Notes under the pieces: model-generated
Databases searched by the model: none
Told to the model about the DNA's origin: nothing
Seen by the model: only the letters and a program-made list of their open reading frames with translations
Shown: piece by piece, positions 51,642 through 63,100 of the stretch
Layout of the letters: each line of letters starts with the position of its first letter
Numbering within the stretch: the first letter of the stretch is position 1
Source: Cladosporium sp. IMV 00045
Lineage: Eukaryota; Ascomycota; Dothideomycetes; Cladosporiales; Cladosporiaceae
DNA length: 64,000 nt
NCBI GenBank assembly: GCA_001931905.2
Contig: MSJI02000748.1
Coordinates: 102,578-166,577, forward strand
Direction of reading: 5' to 3'
Made by a program: the position numbers and the translations under genes

Positions 51642-52770
51642 ATGTCTTCCGCCGAACAAGACCCCGTCCTGCGCTCCATCGCAGAGACGCAAGCCAGCTA
51701 CAAGCGCCTGGGCAACAGCGGCCTGCGCGTCTCCGTGCCCATCTTCGGCGCCATGTCCTTTGGCGACCCTGCCTGGCAGCCCTGGGTCATCGACGAGGAG
51801 AAAGCCCTTCCTCTCCTCAAAGCAGCGTATGATCGTGGACTGAACACTTGGGACACGGCGAATGTATATAGCAATGGCGTGAGCGAGGAGATTATCGGCA
51901 AGGCGATTAAGAAGTATAATATCCCCAGAAACAAGATCGTGATTCTGAGTAAATGTTGGGGCTACGTGGGCGAGGAACCGAGTACTAGAGGAATCATGTA
52001 TGGGCAGAAGATCGCGGAGTCGAAGGACTATGTAAACCGTGGTGGTGAGTTCTGACCTGCCCTGAACATCAGACGTGACATCTAACATTTTCGTTCCAGG
52101 CCTCTCCCGCACCGCCATCTTCGAAGCAGTCAACGCCTCCCTCGCCCGTCTCCAACTGGACCACCTCGACCTCCTCCAAATCCACCGCTTTGACGACCAC
52201 ACGCCCATCGAGGAAACAATGCAAGCGCTACACGACCTCGTGCGCTCCGGCAAAGTGCACTACATCGGCGCCTCGAGCATGTGGGCGTGGCAATTCTCCC
52301 TGCTCCAACACGCCGCCGAAAAGAACGGCTGGACGAAATTCATCAGCATGCAAAACCACTACAACCTCCTCTACCGCGAAGAAGAGCGAGAAATGAACGC
52401 TTTCTGCAATGCGACGGGCGTGGGTCTCATCCCCTGGGCGCCTCTGAGTCGAGGCCACCTGGCGCGGCCGCTGGAGGCTTTCGGCAGCACGACGCGCAGC
52501 GAGGGCGAGAAGAAGAGCGGTGGCGAGCAGAGTGAGGCAGATCGCGAGATTGTGAAGAGGGTGCAGGAGTTGGCTGAGAAGAAGGGCTGGAAGATGAGCC
52601 ATGTGGCTCTCGCGTGGATTAATAAGAGGGTCAGCGCGCCGATTATTGGGTTCTCGAGTGTGGAGAGGATGGAAGAGGCGTTGGATGCGAGGGGGAAGAC
52701 TTTGACGGATGAGGAGGAGAAGTATCTCGAGGAGCCGTATAAGCCTAAGGCGATTGCTGGTCATTCTTAG
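51642..52770 (+). CDS. Aldo-keto reductase, yeast Ypl088w-like
   Basis: Exons 51642-52044 and 52100-52770 encode 357 residues; the 55-nt intron runs gtgagt...ttccag. The start is the ATG in acaATGtct; the frame is open 28 codons upstream without family features. The AKR tetrad is complete: D71 and Y76 in [11 protein letters not shown]104 in VILSKCWG and H163 in [10 protein letters not shown]. The NADPH site near the end shows [16 protein letters not shown]. Overall it resembles yeast Ypl088w and the versiconal-hemiacetal-acetate-reductase group, which reduce aldehydes or ketones with NADPH. No biosynthetic cluster surrounds it, so a general detoxifying role in the cytosol is more likely than a dedicated pathway. 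Confidence 0.9.
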
Positions 52771-52961
52771 AGGTGTTGTAGATACACTGGAAGAATAAAC
52801 TGGGATGCTGACAACGCCATATGTGTGTGATTGCACGATGCGGTGCGAAACAGAAAGATTAGATGGTGACATGCCAATCTGTTGTTGATGAATCAAATGC
52901 TTGATGGGTCTATCGCTTGGCCTCTAGCTAGGGTATCATTGCTTCAAACACACCTCATTGC
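52771..52961. other. Convergent 3' gap
   Basis: 191 bp between the stop codons of the reductase and Orc1 genes. Confidence 0.4.
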
Positions 52962-55280
52962 CTAGGCATTGAAGCCTAGACCTCTACTCTCCTCATCCTC
53001 TCTTAAAGCGTTCCTCACATCCTCCTCGCCAACGCCCAACCTGACTCTCCCAACGCGGTCTCCATGCCTGTTTTCAAGTCCCACGATTCCTGCCTCCGCT
53101 AACTCCACAGCAGCGCTTCCGAGTCCCATGACTCTGGATGCCTTCTCGATTTCTTTCTTCTGGGCGGGCCGTCCACGCTTGGAGGGAGTCTGTGTCGCTC
53201 CTGGGGCGTCTTCCTCGTTCTGTTGAGGAGGCGTAGCATCAGGGGTTAGGAGATACTGTTCAAGCGGCTTTGATTGCGACATTGCACCCATGCGTTTCGC
53301 TTCGTCGATGATATCTGCGAGAGTTGATTCCGTGATACCTGTACGACGAAGACGGGCTAAGAGAGCTGCGAGGAAAAGTTTGCTCGCTAGAGGCAATGAG
53401 CGAAGGTAGGCTGCCATGGGTGTCGAGGTTGCTTCGGTAATTGCTCTTCTGATCGTCGCGATGTTGACAATGCCTTTCTTCTGTGCCGCAACAAGGGGCA
53501 TGACCTTCTGCCTAGCAGGTGTTTTGCTTGGTGTGTCTGGTGCTGTGTTCTCTTTCTCTTTTTCCGCATCTGTACTCTCTTGTTCTGCGATTTCGACTGC
53601 ACGACGGCAGATGTCGAGAGCACGACGTGCGTCACCGGATACAGCGGCGACTTTGCGACTGGCAAATTGTACGGCGTCTGCTTCGACGATGACCTGGCCG
53701 ACACCTTCAAGTCTGGATTGAATAATGGCCATCAATTGCGTATGAGTGTAACCAGGGAACGTGATACGGGTAAGTCCTAGACGTGAACTGATTTTGTTGC
53801 TGAGTGTTCGCTCGGGCAAGTCCATAGTGTTGGCAACCGCCAGCACGATTAAACGGCTGTGTCGAAGCTGAGGCCAATTGAAGAAGTTGTACATGACGCC
53901 CTGGTTTCGTGTCACAAGTTGATCAAGTTCGTCCATCAACACCACGCAAGGCACACGGCGTGGCGAAGGTGTGGTGAATTCCCGCTCCAGAAGCTCCAAT
54001 GCGTGTGCTGAGCTGACGCGGTCGCCCTTGAGTGCCTCCCATAGCAGACTGTATGATTGATGAGGATCTGTGACTTTCATGCCATTGATTTCAACGAAAT
54101 AGAAGTCGTCAAGCTGCTCGTCTGCCACAGCTGTTTGCAAGGATGCAACCACTTCCCTGACGGTGGCCGTCTTTCCTGTACCTGGAGTCCCTGAGATGTA
54201 GATACATGCACCAGTACCTGCAGTAATCGCGGCTTCCAGATGTGATTGTACTGTATCGAATTCATCCTCTCGACAAGGCAATGCGTGAGGAACAGCAGAC
54301 ACGTGGAGGGTAGACCTCGCGAGCTGGTATGGAGAAGCCTGCGTCTGTGTAGGGGAGAGCATGCGTGTGCCGAGTGGCGTGAACTCAAGCGGCTTCTTTG
54401 TCACGATGCGCTTGTGTGTTGGTGTGGTGAACTTTCTAGGCGTCCTTTGCTTTGCTTTAGACGGAGTTGGCGTTGCAGATGTCATTTTGCGACGCTTTCG
54501 AGGTGTTGCTGGGTCGTCCATCGCAGCATCCTCATCGATATCCTCCAGACCATATTCGCTCTCGTCACGTTTCTTGGTAGGCTTCCGTCTTCGCGTCTTG
54601 ACAGTCTGGCTCTCCACCAACTCGCTCAGACCGTCCATATCCTCCCTTCGGCTCTTGAATGCATCTTCCCACTTGAATTCCTCGGTATATGTCGCAGTCT
54701 TGATGTTCGCACCTCTTCTACAAGTGAAGACCTTGCCAAAGTCCTTTGAGTTCTTTGGAACCTTGCCGCTGGGATAGAGGGAATCAAATTTTCCCTGCGA
54801 CATAACCTTCGCCTTGCCGTTGATCGTCGTCAATGGGTTTTCATCGAAGTTTGCCGTAATGTACAATTCGTTGAACAGGAAGTCGGTGCGCTTGTTCTTG
54901 CCTCTGATCTCTTTCTCCGAAGAAAACCACATCATGGTCGCCTTCTTCTGCATGGTCATTTCCCCATCGTCGTCCTCCAGCTCGCCCTCTGACAGGTCGT
55001 AGATAATTGCTACCCATGCTTCATTACCGGCTGGAGCTTTGAGAAGCACAGTATCGCCGACGTAGCATTCAAAATCGCCCATCCGAGCTCCAATTATACT
55101 TTGCGCCTCGCCATTGCTCGTCTGCCCTGCTGCGAGAGGCTCGTCTTTGCTGGCGTAAATGAATTCCCAGGGGTGGTCTTCAAGGCCCAGTTCGTCGTCC
55201 GAGTCTTCTCTCAGCACGCTGCCTCCCGAGAGGTAGTGCCGCGCTTTCTCGGCATTAGTACGCTGTCGTTTTGGCGGCAT
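52962..55280 (-). CDS. ORC1: Origin recognition complex subunit 1
   Basis: Single exon. I favour the ATG at 55280 (MPPKRQRTNAEKARHYLSG, 772 residues). The frame also contains an ATG at 55433 that would add 51 residues with no family likeness. A BAH domain spans about 68-200 (FECYVGDTVLLKAPAG, WVAIIYDL, ELYITANFDENPLTTINGK), which in relatives reads nucleosomes or H4K20 methylation. A basic, phosphorylatable linker with TP/SP sites (about 220-320) follows, then the AAA+ ATPase: Walker A GTPGTGKT at 364-371 and Walker B LMDELDQL with DELD at 450-453. An Arg-finger/sensor region and a C-terminal winged helix (about 600-772) complete it. With Orc2-6 it binds origins and, with Cdc6 and Cdt1, loads MCM2-7. 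Confidence 0.93.
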   Translation of the reverse strand: MPPKRQRTNAEKARHYLSGGSVLREDSDDELGLEDHPWEFIYASKDEPLAAGQTSNGEAQSIIGARMGDFECYVGDTVLLKAPAGNEAWVAIIYDLSEGELEDDDGEMTMQKKATMMWFSSEKEIRGKNKRTDFLFNELYITANFDENPLTTINGKAKVMSQGKFDSLYPSGKVPKNSKDFGKVFTCRRGANIKTATYTEEFKWEDAFKSRREDMDGLSELVESQTVKTRRRKPTKKRDESEYGLEDIDEDAAMDDPATPRKRRKMTSATPTPSKAKQRTPRKFTTPTHKRIVTKKPLEFTPLGTRMLSPTQTQASPYQLARSTLHVSAVPHALPCREDEFDTVQSHLEAAITAGTGACIYISGTPGTGKTATVREVVASLQTAVADEQLDDFYFVEINGMKVTDPHQSYSLLWEALKGDRVSSAHALELLEREFTTPSPRRVPCVVLMDELDQLVTRNQGVMYNFFNWPQLRHSRLIVLAVANTMDLPERTLSNKISSRLGLTRITFPGYTHTQLMAIIQSRLEGVGQVIVEADAVQFASRKVAAVSGDARRALDICRRAVEIAEQESTDAEKEKENTAPDTPSKTPARQKVMPLVAAQKKGIVNIATIRRAITEATSTPMAAYLRSLPLASKLFLAALLARLRRTGITESTLADIIDEAKRMGAMSQSKPLEQYLLTPDATPPQQNEEDAPGATQTPSKRGRPAQKKEIEKASRVMGLGSAAVELAEAGIVGLENRHGDRVGRVRLGVGEEDVRNALREDEESRGLGFNA

Positions 55281-55914
55281 CGTGTATGTGTGTGTGGTTG
55301 TGCGGCCGTAGAGACTTGCAAGTCCTTCGTTGATGTCTTGCTTGCCGTGGGAAACGCGAATGCGAAGATGCGACTGTCGCGAAAGCACGTGACCTAAATT
55401 GGCTTCAGTGACCTCGGGCAATCCTGTCGACATCGTATCACTCGAGACTCACTTGGTTTTGAGAACATCAAGTCAACTCATGTACAGCGAAAGTTCAAGG
55501 AAATCGGATTCATGTTTAGGCTGATAACCTTTCAAGGCATCGCTGCTTCGCCTGGTGTCTATACCCGCCATTGTGAATACACAGTAGGATGAAGGCCAAA
55601 GACAGGCATGACTGCTAGATTGGGATCTATGCTTTGCACTACGGGCCTCCATGTGCATCGGCCACGGCTTGGGAGAATATGGATTGATCAATACGAGTAG
55701 ATCTCTACGTAAGTAGCAGGTAAGTACAGCAGACGTCGAGGGAGCAGGTCGCGCCTTCCCGATTCATTGGTGCAAACAACCTCGCTCCTGCCTTCTTCTC
55801 TTTCACGTCACAGCTGGCTCTTCAACCCACAAACATCTTCGAACAGCCCTCCCTTTTCTCTTCACCTTCCTCTCTTTCTCTTCGAACACCGTAGCACCCA
55901 CACGCCGCTCAGTC
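55281..55914. promoter_or_regulatory. Divergent promoter region of ORC1 and the 55915 gene
   Basis: 634 bp between outward-facing starts. Near 55780-55910 the sequence is CT-rich (cttccctctctttctcttcg), a typical fungal leader. No MluI-type ACGCGT box was seen close to ORC1. Confidence 0.45.
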
Positions 55915-58140
55915 ATGGACGACGACGACTACGAAAAGGCGAATGCGCGCGAATGGGATCTCAACTACCAACCCTCAGCGAAGAATGAAGCAGCTCCATC
56001 GGAAACCGTGAAGCAACCCGCTGGAAAACGCAAGCAACGTGGAAAGCAACGTTCCCAACCCAATCAATCTTCCGCTCTCAGCCCTGGAGTCGAACAGCGA
56101 CAGCCTGTCACGATAGCACAGCCGGCGTGGCTCGATGATAGAGGCGCGAGGAGGCGTAAACAAGTTCGCCAGGAACCGCAAGCATTGCTCATTGATCTAG
56201 GCGATGATGCGCAAAACACCGCAGAGGCGGCATGGCGCGAACTTGAGCGACCCACGGCCACCATCTCCATCCCCGACGAGCTAGTGTGGCTCGACCAGCA
56301 GCACGAAGCTCTAGCTCGCAGACATGGCACCTTCATCTTCACCCAGGAACGTCGCGGCAGTGGTGGCGAAGTCAGATTTGACATTTGGGGCGAACCTCAG
56401 GCGGTTCAACGCACCAAGCAGGCCATTCATGACTGGATCACCCGCGAGACTCCGTCAGAACGCGCACAGGGAAAATCGGCTTTCTACAAAAGCGGCTCGC
56501 TCCTGCCACAGCAGCGTAAGAACGAAGAGAAGAGATGGGCTCGTGAGGTCAAACGCCAACGCTTCCGGCAGCGTCCACCCCTGGGTACGAAATTTGGTGC
56601 CATCGGGACCTTCCATTGGCCTGTCCAAGACTGCCAGCCACATGAGGTGCTGGGCACGTTCTGCGAGGCACTGGATCCCATCCGCATGGATTGTTCGTGT
56701 TACGTAGTGTTCTACCCGGAAACCCAACTATTCCAAGCCATGGGCGATGCGGATGCGGTCAAGACTGCCCTTTTACGCATCCGCAAAACTTTCTTTCAGG
56801 TTGCTGCTCGCCAGATCGCGCCGATCAGGAGGTACATCCTATGCTTTACCAAAGATGACGGCCAACTGAAGATTCCCAGCAGTGTCTCTCTGCGGCAGTT
56901 CGGTCGTATCAAACGCATTGGGACGAACGCAAAGGTCACACAAGAGGAAACCGGAAAATCTCCATGCGGTGCAGGCGAGCGTGCTTCTGGAGCCTTGAAA
57001 GATCAGGTGCTGACGACCAGAACTCGCGACGAGAGTGTTGCTGGGAAGTCTATTCTACTCATGATACGCAAGCTGCACTACTACCGCGGCCACCTCAAGT
57101 TTCGCATCCGCTTGGGCACCTTTCTGGCAACTCACTATAAGGCCACTGAGGACGGTTCATATGCGATCGATGAGTTTCAGGAGATGCTACAGCAATCACA
57201 GTTTGCAGGCGAGATTACAACTGAGTATGTACTACCCTCACCATTAAAGGGGCAGAAGAATGTGCTAACGGTCTTAAGGATGGGAGATCAGTACAGCGAG
57301 ACGACCGCCTTGCAAGCGCTTCAGTCTGAGCAAGAACTGCTGTTTCCGCGCGACAACATGATCAACACACTTCTGGAAGTCAAACCAGTCTACACCGCCA
57401 TTCTAACTTTCGCAGAGAAGGCGGGAGACCTACAGCTGGAGGTCTCATGGCACCCTGTTGACGATGGGGGTCAAGTGATCTTAGAGCAAGCGTCCAAACG
57501 GTGGACGCGTCTGGATCAAGGAGCTACAGCTGCTTCTTCTCTTGTCGACATCAACCTCTTGAACCTGCAGAACGGTACCGCGTGGCAACTCGACATGACG
57601 ACTTCGCAAGTTGTCGAAGAAAACCGTCTGCCACCTGACTTGCAGCGACTGACGGATACCATCCGCATAGACGACTTCGCCGCTCAGCAACAACGCACCG
57701 ACAAGCCTTTTGTACGTTGGAATCCAAATGCATCAGTCAAGCAACTCCAACAACGTACCACGTACCAATTCGGAATTGCCAATTCCGACTTCTACGTGGA
57801 ACTCAGTCGTTTTCAAGACCGCGTGTTTGCCCCAAGGTCTCGGATGCCAGGAGATGCGTACTGTCAAGTGTACGAGCCAAGGTGGAGCCTGGAGGTCTTC
57901 CACAACACTTGGGACAAGCTTCTCGCCAGGAACGAGCACATTACAGTCGGCGAGGCGGCGGACTGGGAAGACGATGTCAAGACTTGGTTCCCTGAGGACG
58001 ATATTCCAGGGGACTTTGAGCAGGTCAAGGGTGAGAAGGGGTTCGAGCAGCTGGTTGCGAAGCTGGCATTGATCGAGAAAGTCGTGTTCAGGGCGGAGTC
58101 GGAAATGTTCGAGAGCTTCGGTGGGATGGAAATCGGGTAG
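55915..58140 (+). CDS. Uncharacterised fungal protein, possibly DUF7905 type
   Basis: Single exon, 741 residues, start ATG in agtcATGgac. A disordered acidic/basic N-terminus (1-110, with KRKQRGKQR) precedes a KH-like segment at about 115-175 (ISIPDELVWLDQQHEALARRHGTFIF, then a G-E-x2-A-V-x6-A helix). A central beta/alpha region follows, and then the block MIRKLHYYRGHLKFRIRLGTFLATHY near 380-405. The latter resembles the core of a fungal family I recall as DUF7905; the assignment is from memory. The C-terminal half is beta-rich, ending with an acidic stretch (WEDDVKTWFPEDD). The KH-like fold suggests RNA binding, but that is inference. No signal peptide or membrane span. Confidence 0.75.
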   Translation: MDDDDYEKANAREWDLNYQPSAKNEAAPSETVKQPAGKRKQRGKQRSQPNQSSALSPGVEQRQPVTIAQPAWLDDRGARRRKQVRQEPQALLIDLGDDAQNTAEAAWRELERPTATISIPDELVWLDQQHEALARRHGTFIFTQERRGSGGEVRFDIWGEPQAVQRTKQAIHDWITRETPSERAQGKSAFYKSGSLLPQQRKNEEKRWAREVKRQRFRQRPPLGTKFGAIGTFHWPVQDCQPHEVLGTFCEALDPIRMDCSCYVVFYPETQLFQAMGDADAVKTALLRIRKTFFQVAARQIAPIRRYILCFTKDDGQLKIPSSVSLRQFGRIKRIGTNAKVTQEETGKSPCGAGERASGALKDQVLTTRTRDESVAGKSILLMIRKLHYYRGHLKFRIRLGTFLATHYKATEDGSYAIDEFQEMLQQSQFAGEITTEYVLPSPLKGQKNVLTVLRMGDQYSETTALQALQSEQELLFPRDNMINTLLEVKPVYTAILTFAEKAGDLQLEVSWHPVDDGGQVILEQASKRWTRLDQGATAASSLVDINLLNLQNGTAWQLDMTTSQVVEENRLPPDLQRLTDTIRIDDFAAQQQRTDKPFVRWNPNASVKQLQQRTTYQFGIANSDFYVELSRFQDRVFAPRSRMPGDAYCQVYEPRWSLEVFHNTWDKLLARNEHITVGEAADWEDDVKTWFPEDDIPGDFEQVKGEKGFEQLVAKLALIEKVVFRAESEMFESFGGMEIG

Positions 58141-58334
58141 AGGATCAACAGGAGAGTTCTGGCTCTTGCAAGTTCTTCCATGCCTTTGCAAAATTGCCAT
58201 TGAGAGCATGAGCACCGAGCTGTAATAATAGGTGAGAAACAAATTCGCTTCGGCAACCCTTTCAGATTGAGTGTAGATTATACAAGGTATCATATCGTAA
58301 CAAGGCTTCCCGCAGGTAAGGAAAGGTAGGTATT
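58141..58334. other. Convergent 3' gap
   Basis: 194 bp between stop codons; no feature seen. Confidence 0.4.
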
Positions 58335-59398
58335 CTATACGAGCGTCTCCGCCCTCCTGATCATCTCCTCATACACCGTCCAAGCCAGAGCGCTGCTTAA
58401 CGCCTTCCTGCCAATCCTCAAACTCAGCCCGTCGAACATGCTCCGCACACCCTCCTGCCGCAGCATCAGACCCGCAGCCTGCACCATATTGCCATACTTA
58501 GCCGGCATGAGCTGCAAGCGCGTCTTGATAGCGTCGAAGGGATTCGTGATCGTCGTCGCCGACACGGCAGCCACAACGCCCGAGATGAAGTTCGTCGATG
58601 CCGCACTCGTCGCTGTCGCGGCTGTCGCTGCTCCTGTCCCTCCTCCTCCAAGCACCGCCGCCCCTCCCTCACCACCACCACTTGCCTCCAGCACAGCCGC
58701 CTCCTTTATCGCCCCCACCCTCGCCTTCGCCTGCTCATAAACCAACACATAAAGCCCCGCATACGGCGCATCCCTCACCGCCGTCGCGCCGAACCCAGCA
58801 AAAAACCCTCTCAACCCCTCCGAAGCGACGATGTGCTTCGCCGCGCCAGCGAGCGAAGTGTAAGCGTAATACGAGCTCTCATACCGGACCTTGAGCACGG
58901 TAACAGGATTCATGACAAAACCAGCCGCGACGCGCGCCAGCGCGCCCGAGGCCAGATTCGCCGCGTTGCCGAGTTTGGGCAGGGCGGAGGAGGTTGAGGA
59001 GGAGCTTCCGGCGACGCCGCGAGCGGCGTAGCTGCGCATGCTGTTCAGCATGCCGAAGTAGAGCGCCGAGCCGAAGCCCGTGCGGATGACGGAGGGCGTG
59101 GTGCCGCGCCAGAGTTGGCGGATGGGGTTGGGCCCATTGAGGATCGCGGTGAGGGCTTGCGGGAGTGTGGCGGAGGAGGATTGCTGTACGCGGGTTTTCA
59201 GCAGGTCGGCGGGTTGGAGTAGGAAGGCGGTCGTGCAGCCGGAGCCGAGGCCGGCGAGGAAGTGGAATCCTGTTGGAGAGGAGGAGAGGTTAGCGACGGT
59301 TGTTGTGAAGGAGAGAGGGATTCTCCCCAATGGGCTTGCTGAGGGCCTAGGGACTTACCAACAGACGCCTTCTTCCGCTCCTGCGCTCCATTGGACAT
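58335..59398 (-). CDS. HEM25: Mitochondrial glycine carrier, Hem25/SLC25A38
   Basis: Exons 59398-59359 and 59269-58335 encode 324 residues. The 89-nt intron (gtaagt...ccaacag, branch gctaacc) joins [14 protein letters not shown] to [10 protein letters not shown], the normal start of the first span. Three mitochondrial-carrier repeats are visible: [13 protein letters not shown] (repeat 1), [13 protein letters not shown] (repeat 2) and [12 protein letters not shown] (repeat 3), with six membrane helices. The VKVRYE-type second repeat and the repeat-1 sequence are characteristic of Hem25, which imports glycine into mitochondria for 5-aminolevulinate synthesis, the first step of haem formation. 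A roughly 30-residue Gly/Ala/Thr-rich insert (about 213-243) in the matrix loop between repeats 2 and 3 is longer than in yeast. Confidence 0.92.
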
Positions 59399-60157
59399 TG
59401 CAATTTAGGGTCTTCAATCCTTCATGCTGTAAGGGGAAAGATAGAATGGAAAGTTTCAAGGACTCATTGCTCTTTGTATGGATGTATGCGGCAGGTGAGA
59501 TTGTTTCGGTGAATGCGAAAGCGTCAAAACGGCAAACGTTCAGACCCAAACTTTCCCCAGAGGCCGTGACGTCGTCGATTGATGGTTTTCATAATTCAGT
59601 TGATAACTCCAGTAACCAACACATGTGACGACGGGATCGGAGTGTTGCGGGAGCCATTGGATTTACATACGACAGGCGAGGTCACAAAGACATTGAGAGG
59701 TGTGATGAACTGATGTCCGGGTCATTGTTGTTGACACAGATAAGTTATTAGATTTATGTAGCTAGCCATTTGCCTAGAAAAGACAAAGTACAAGTAAGTC
59801 GCGAGTATGTAGATAAACACATGTACGAAAAAGAGCAGATCCAACTTGAACAAAGGAAAACAAAAACAAAAACAAAGTATCCACAAAGGTCCAGTCTGGG
59901 TATATCGCAGAGCAACAAGACGCAAGGTGAAATGAACAAAAAAGCAATCAAAAAGATTAAATGGCCGATCAAATCAGGACCCTTGGGCCCGGGTATCTTC
60001 GCGCCAGAGAAATGCATAAAAGCAATCCAACGTCAAAGGGAGAAGAGGTCACGGTCGATGGGACCGATGTCTCTCTCGTTGACTTTCCTTCCGACTTCTT
60101 CTTGGTGACAAATGAAATATTGATGTTGGTACGGAGATTGAGCGTCTGGCGACTTGC
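59399..60157. other. Spacer with HEM25 promoter and 3' flank of the coiled-coil gene
   Basis: 759 bp. An A-rich run with AAAAC units lies at about 59855-59878. No gene, tRNA or clear control element. Confidence 0.45.
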
Positions 60158-63100
60158 TTAAGCACCTTCATCCTCATCTCCGCCAACGGTGGACGGCTCG
60201 TCAAGCTCGTCCTCCAGGCTGCGGAACGCCGGAGGTTGGTTGTCGAGCACGTCGTCGAGGTCTTCGTCGCCTTCGGCCTCCTCGGCTTCTGGTTCGTCGA
60301 AGTCCGGAATCTGGGCGTGTGCGTCCTCGGCGTCCTGGTCGTACTCGTTGGCTGTGAAGAGCTCAGGCGGGGTGCTTGGGTCTTCCGTCACGGGCTGCTT
60401 GCCCTGCGCCTTGGAAGACAGCTCGGAGGATTCGGTCTCATGCTCAGGCTGATGAGATGCGTTACGCGAGAGGACCGGGGCCGGAAGGGAGTTGGTGGCT
60501 TCAGGAACCGGCGAGGTGCGCATGTTGGTCGCAGGAGGGGTCATGAGGCCACCACTGGAGAACGACGGCTGAGCGCGAGCAGGAGCCGACAATCTCGAAG
60601 GGGTGTTGGATCGAGAACCTCCAACGCTGCCCCTAGCCGACGGCGCTTGGGACTTGAGAGTGTTGCTCTCCATGCTGCTGCGCCACTTGTTGAACAAGCT
60701 TGTGGCCTTCGGCGTAGCGAAACTTGTGAAGCTGGCGAGGGCTTGACCTGGGAGGGAGCCGGACTGACCAAAGCGCTCCTTCTCCTGTTGCTCCATCTGC
60801 AGGTTCGCGCGAATGCGGATTGCGGTGTCGCGAACAGTGTCTCGGTCGAACGTAGGACGAGAAAGGGCGTTGATCAGCTCGGTAAGCTCCTCGTTGCGGA
60901 CACCGAGGAGCTCACGAAGCCAGGCAATCTCGGAATCGCGCTCCTTGATCTTGGCAGGTCCCTCAGTCTTAGCCTTGTGCTGCAGCTGCTCGATGCGAGT
61001 CTCACGCTCTTGGAGTTGCTCTTGTAGGACCAAGATAGACTCGCGAAGAGCCTGGGGAGAGATCTTCTCGGGAATGGCGCTACGAGCATTAGGAACCGGA
61101 GATTGCTTGCCTTGAGCGCTCATAGCAGCGGCCTGTGCAGCCGCCTTGGTAACTTCGAGGCGCTCCTCCAGATGCAAGACTCTATCTTGGAAGTGCTGGA
61201 GCTTAGCGTCGGCGAGGGACAGGCGCTCGTTCAAGAAATACTCAGAGCGATCCTTGTCCTCGTTCGCGTGACGCAAAGCACGACCGTGCTGTGCCTTGAG
61301 GTCCTCAACTGCGGAGTCGTAGTTGGTTCGGGCTTTGTCGAGCGCAATGCTGTTGTCCTGGTTGACCTTGCGCAGGGCTTCCCGCTTGCTGTCAGACTCT
61401 GCCTCGAGCATGAGCGCGTGGCGCTCTTTGGCGGTGTCAGCGTCCATACGAACGCTGTCAAGCTCAGCGCGAACACGAGCAAGCTCGCTTTCGTACTCGG
61501 CGCGGACGATGTTGACTTGGTGGTTGGCTGCCTCAACATCAGTCTCGAGAGACATGCGGGTGCGGTGGATCTCCGCGCGAGCAGACTCCCTGGCGTCGTG
61601 GTAGTCACGTTCGAATCTAGCAGTGAGCGCTTGTTGCTCCTTCAGCTCGGCCTGCTGCTTGCGGACCATCTCATCGAGCGACGACTTCGACGCGCGCATG
61701 TGCTCGAGCGTGAGTCTAGCATCAGTAGATTCCGCGGCAACGGCGCGCAGGTTCTGGACCTCTTCCTCAAGACCTGCTCTCTCACGAGCATGGACAGCAT
61801 TCTGGGCTTCAAGTACCTCGCAACGAGCAATGTAGTCTTCTTCCTTAGCCTTCCAGCTAGCCTTCTCGCTAGCCAGTTGGCCAGCAGCTGTAGCCATATC
61901 AGAGTGCAGCTTCTCAAGCCTACGACGCATTCCAGTACCGGATTCCTGAGTCTCCTCGAATTGTTGCTCCAGGCCAGCGATCGTGTTCTCGAGTTCTTCA
62001 CGCTCACGCTGGCCGTTCTCGTGCGCGGCGCGCAGACGCTCCTCCAATTCGACAACGCTCTTCTCGAGACCCGCACGCTCAGCTTTACCAGCCTCGTGTG
62101 CGCCACGGAGGCGCTGCTCCAACTGGCCGATGGCGTTCTGAAGTGGTGCCTTCTCCCGTTTGGTAGCCTCACGCTCTGCACGAACGCGCTGCTCGAGCTC
62201 GGCGATGATTCTTTCAAGGCCATCGCGGTCTTGCCTGCTGGCATCCTGCGCTGCGCGCATACGCCTCTCGAGCTCGGCAATGGTGCTCTCGAGACCACCG
62301 TTGCCTTGCTTGACGGCCTCTTGCTCGGCTTGAAGACGATGCTCGAGCCCAGCGATGGTGCTTTCAAATCCAGCCCTCTCCTGTTGGCTGGCCTCCTGCT
62401 CAGTGCGGAGACGCTTCTCAAGTCCGGCGATGGTACTCTCGAATCCGTCCCTCTCTTGCTTGCCGGCTTCTTGTTCGGCTTGAAGGCGGGTCTCGAGCTC
62501 GCTGATGTTGCTCTCAAGCTCCTCGCGCTCAGCGTTGTTTTCGTCGATCTCTTGGCGCCACCTGTTGCTCGAAGTGCGGTACTCTTCAAGCGTAGCCTGC
62601 ATTGCCTCGTGCTCATCTTCCATGCTCGAGGTGCGCTCTTCAGCCGACTCGGCGCGGTGGCGAAGCTCCTGGCGCTCCTGCTCGAGAGCGTGAAGTCTGG
62701 CATCGTCGTCTTGGCTAGACTCACGCAGGAGCCTGAGCTCTTCCTCGGCAAGCTTGAGCATGCGTCTGACATCTGCTTCGCGCGCTTCGGCTTGTTGTCT
62801 ATGGTTAGCATCTTCAAGAGCATTGGCAAGGGTCTCGTCGAGACGGCCCTGCATTTCCTTGATATGGCGAGTTGAGTCTCCTGTGCCTTCGTGCTCAACA
62901 GGAGGCGCCGCCTTGGGCTGCCTGGCAATGGCGTTCTCAACGACAAGCTTGATGTCATCAAGCTCAAGGCTGGCGGAAGCGGCTCTGGCGAATGAGACCT
63001 TCATGTCGGCCAGCGCGGAGTGGAGGTCGGCGATGTCGTGGTATGACTGCGCAGATGACGGGCCTTGCTCGCGAATCGCATCCATAACGATAGACTTGAT

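Noticed and set aside
55281..55433. 51-residue N-terminal extension of Orc1
   Set aside because: In frame with an ATG, but unlike any Orc1 start, while MPPKRQRTNAEKARHYL begins in a typical way.
61103..62875. 590-codon plus-strand open frame antisense to the coiled-coil gene
   Set aside because: Leu/Ser-rich product of the opposite strand of a Glu/Arg/Leu-rich coiled coil; it is an antisense shadow of the repeat-containing gene.
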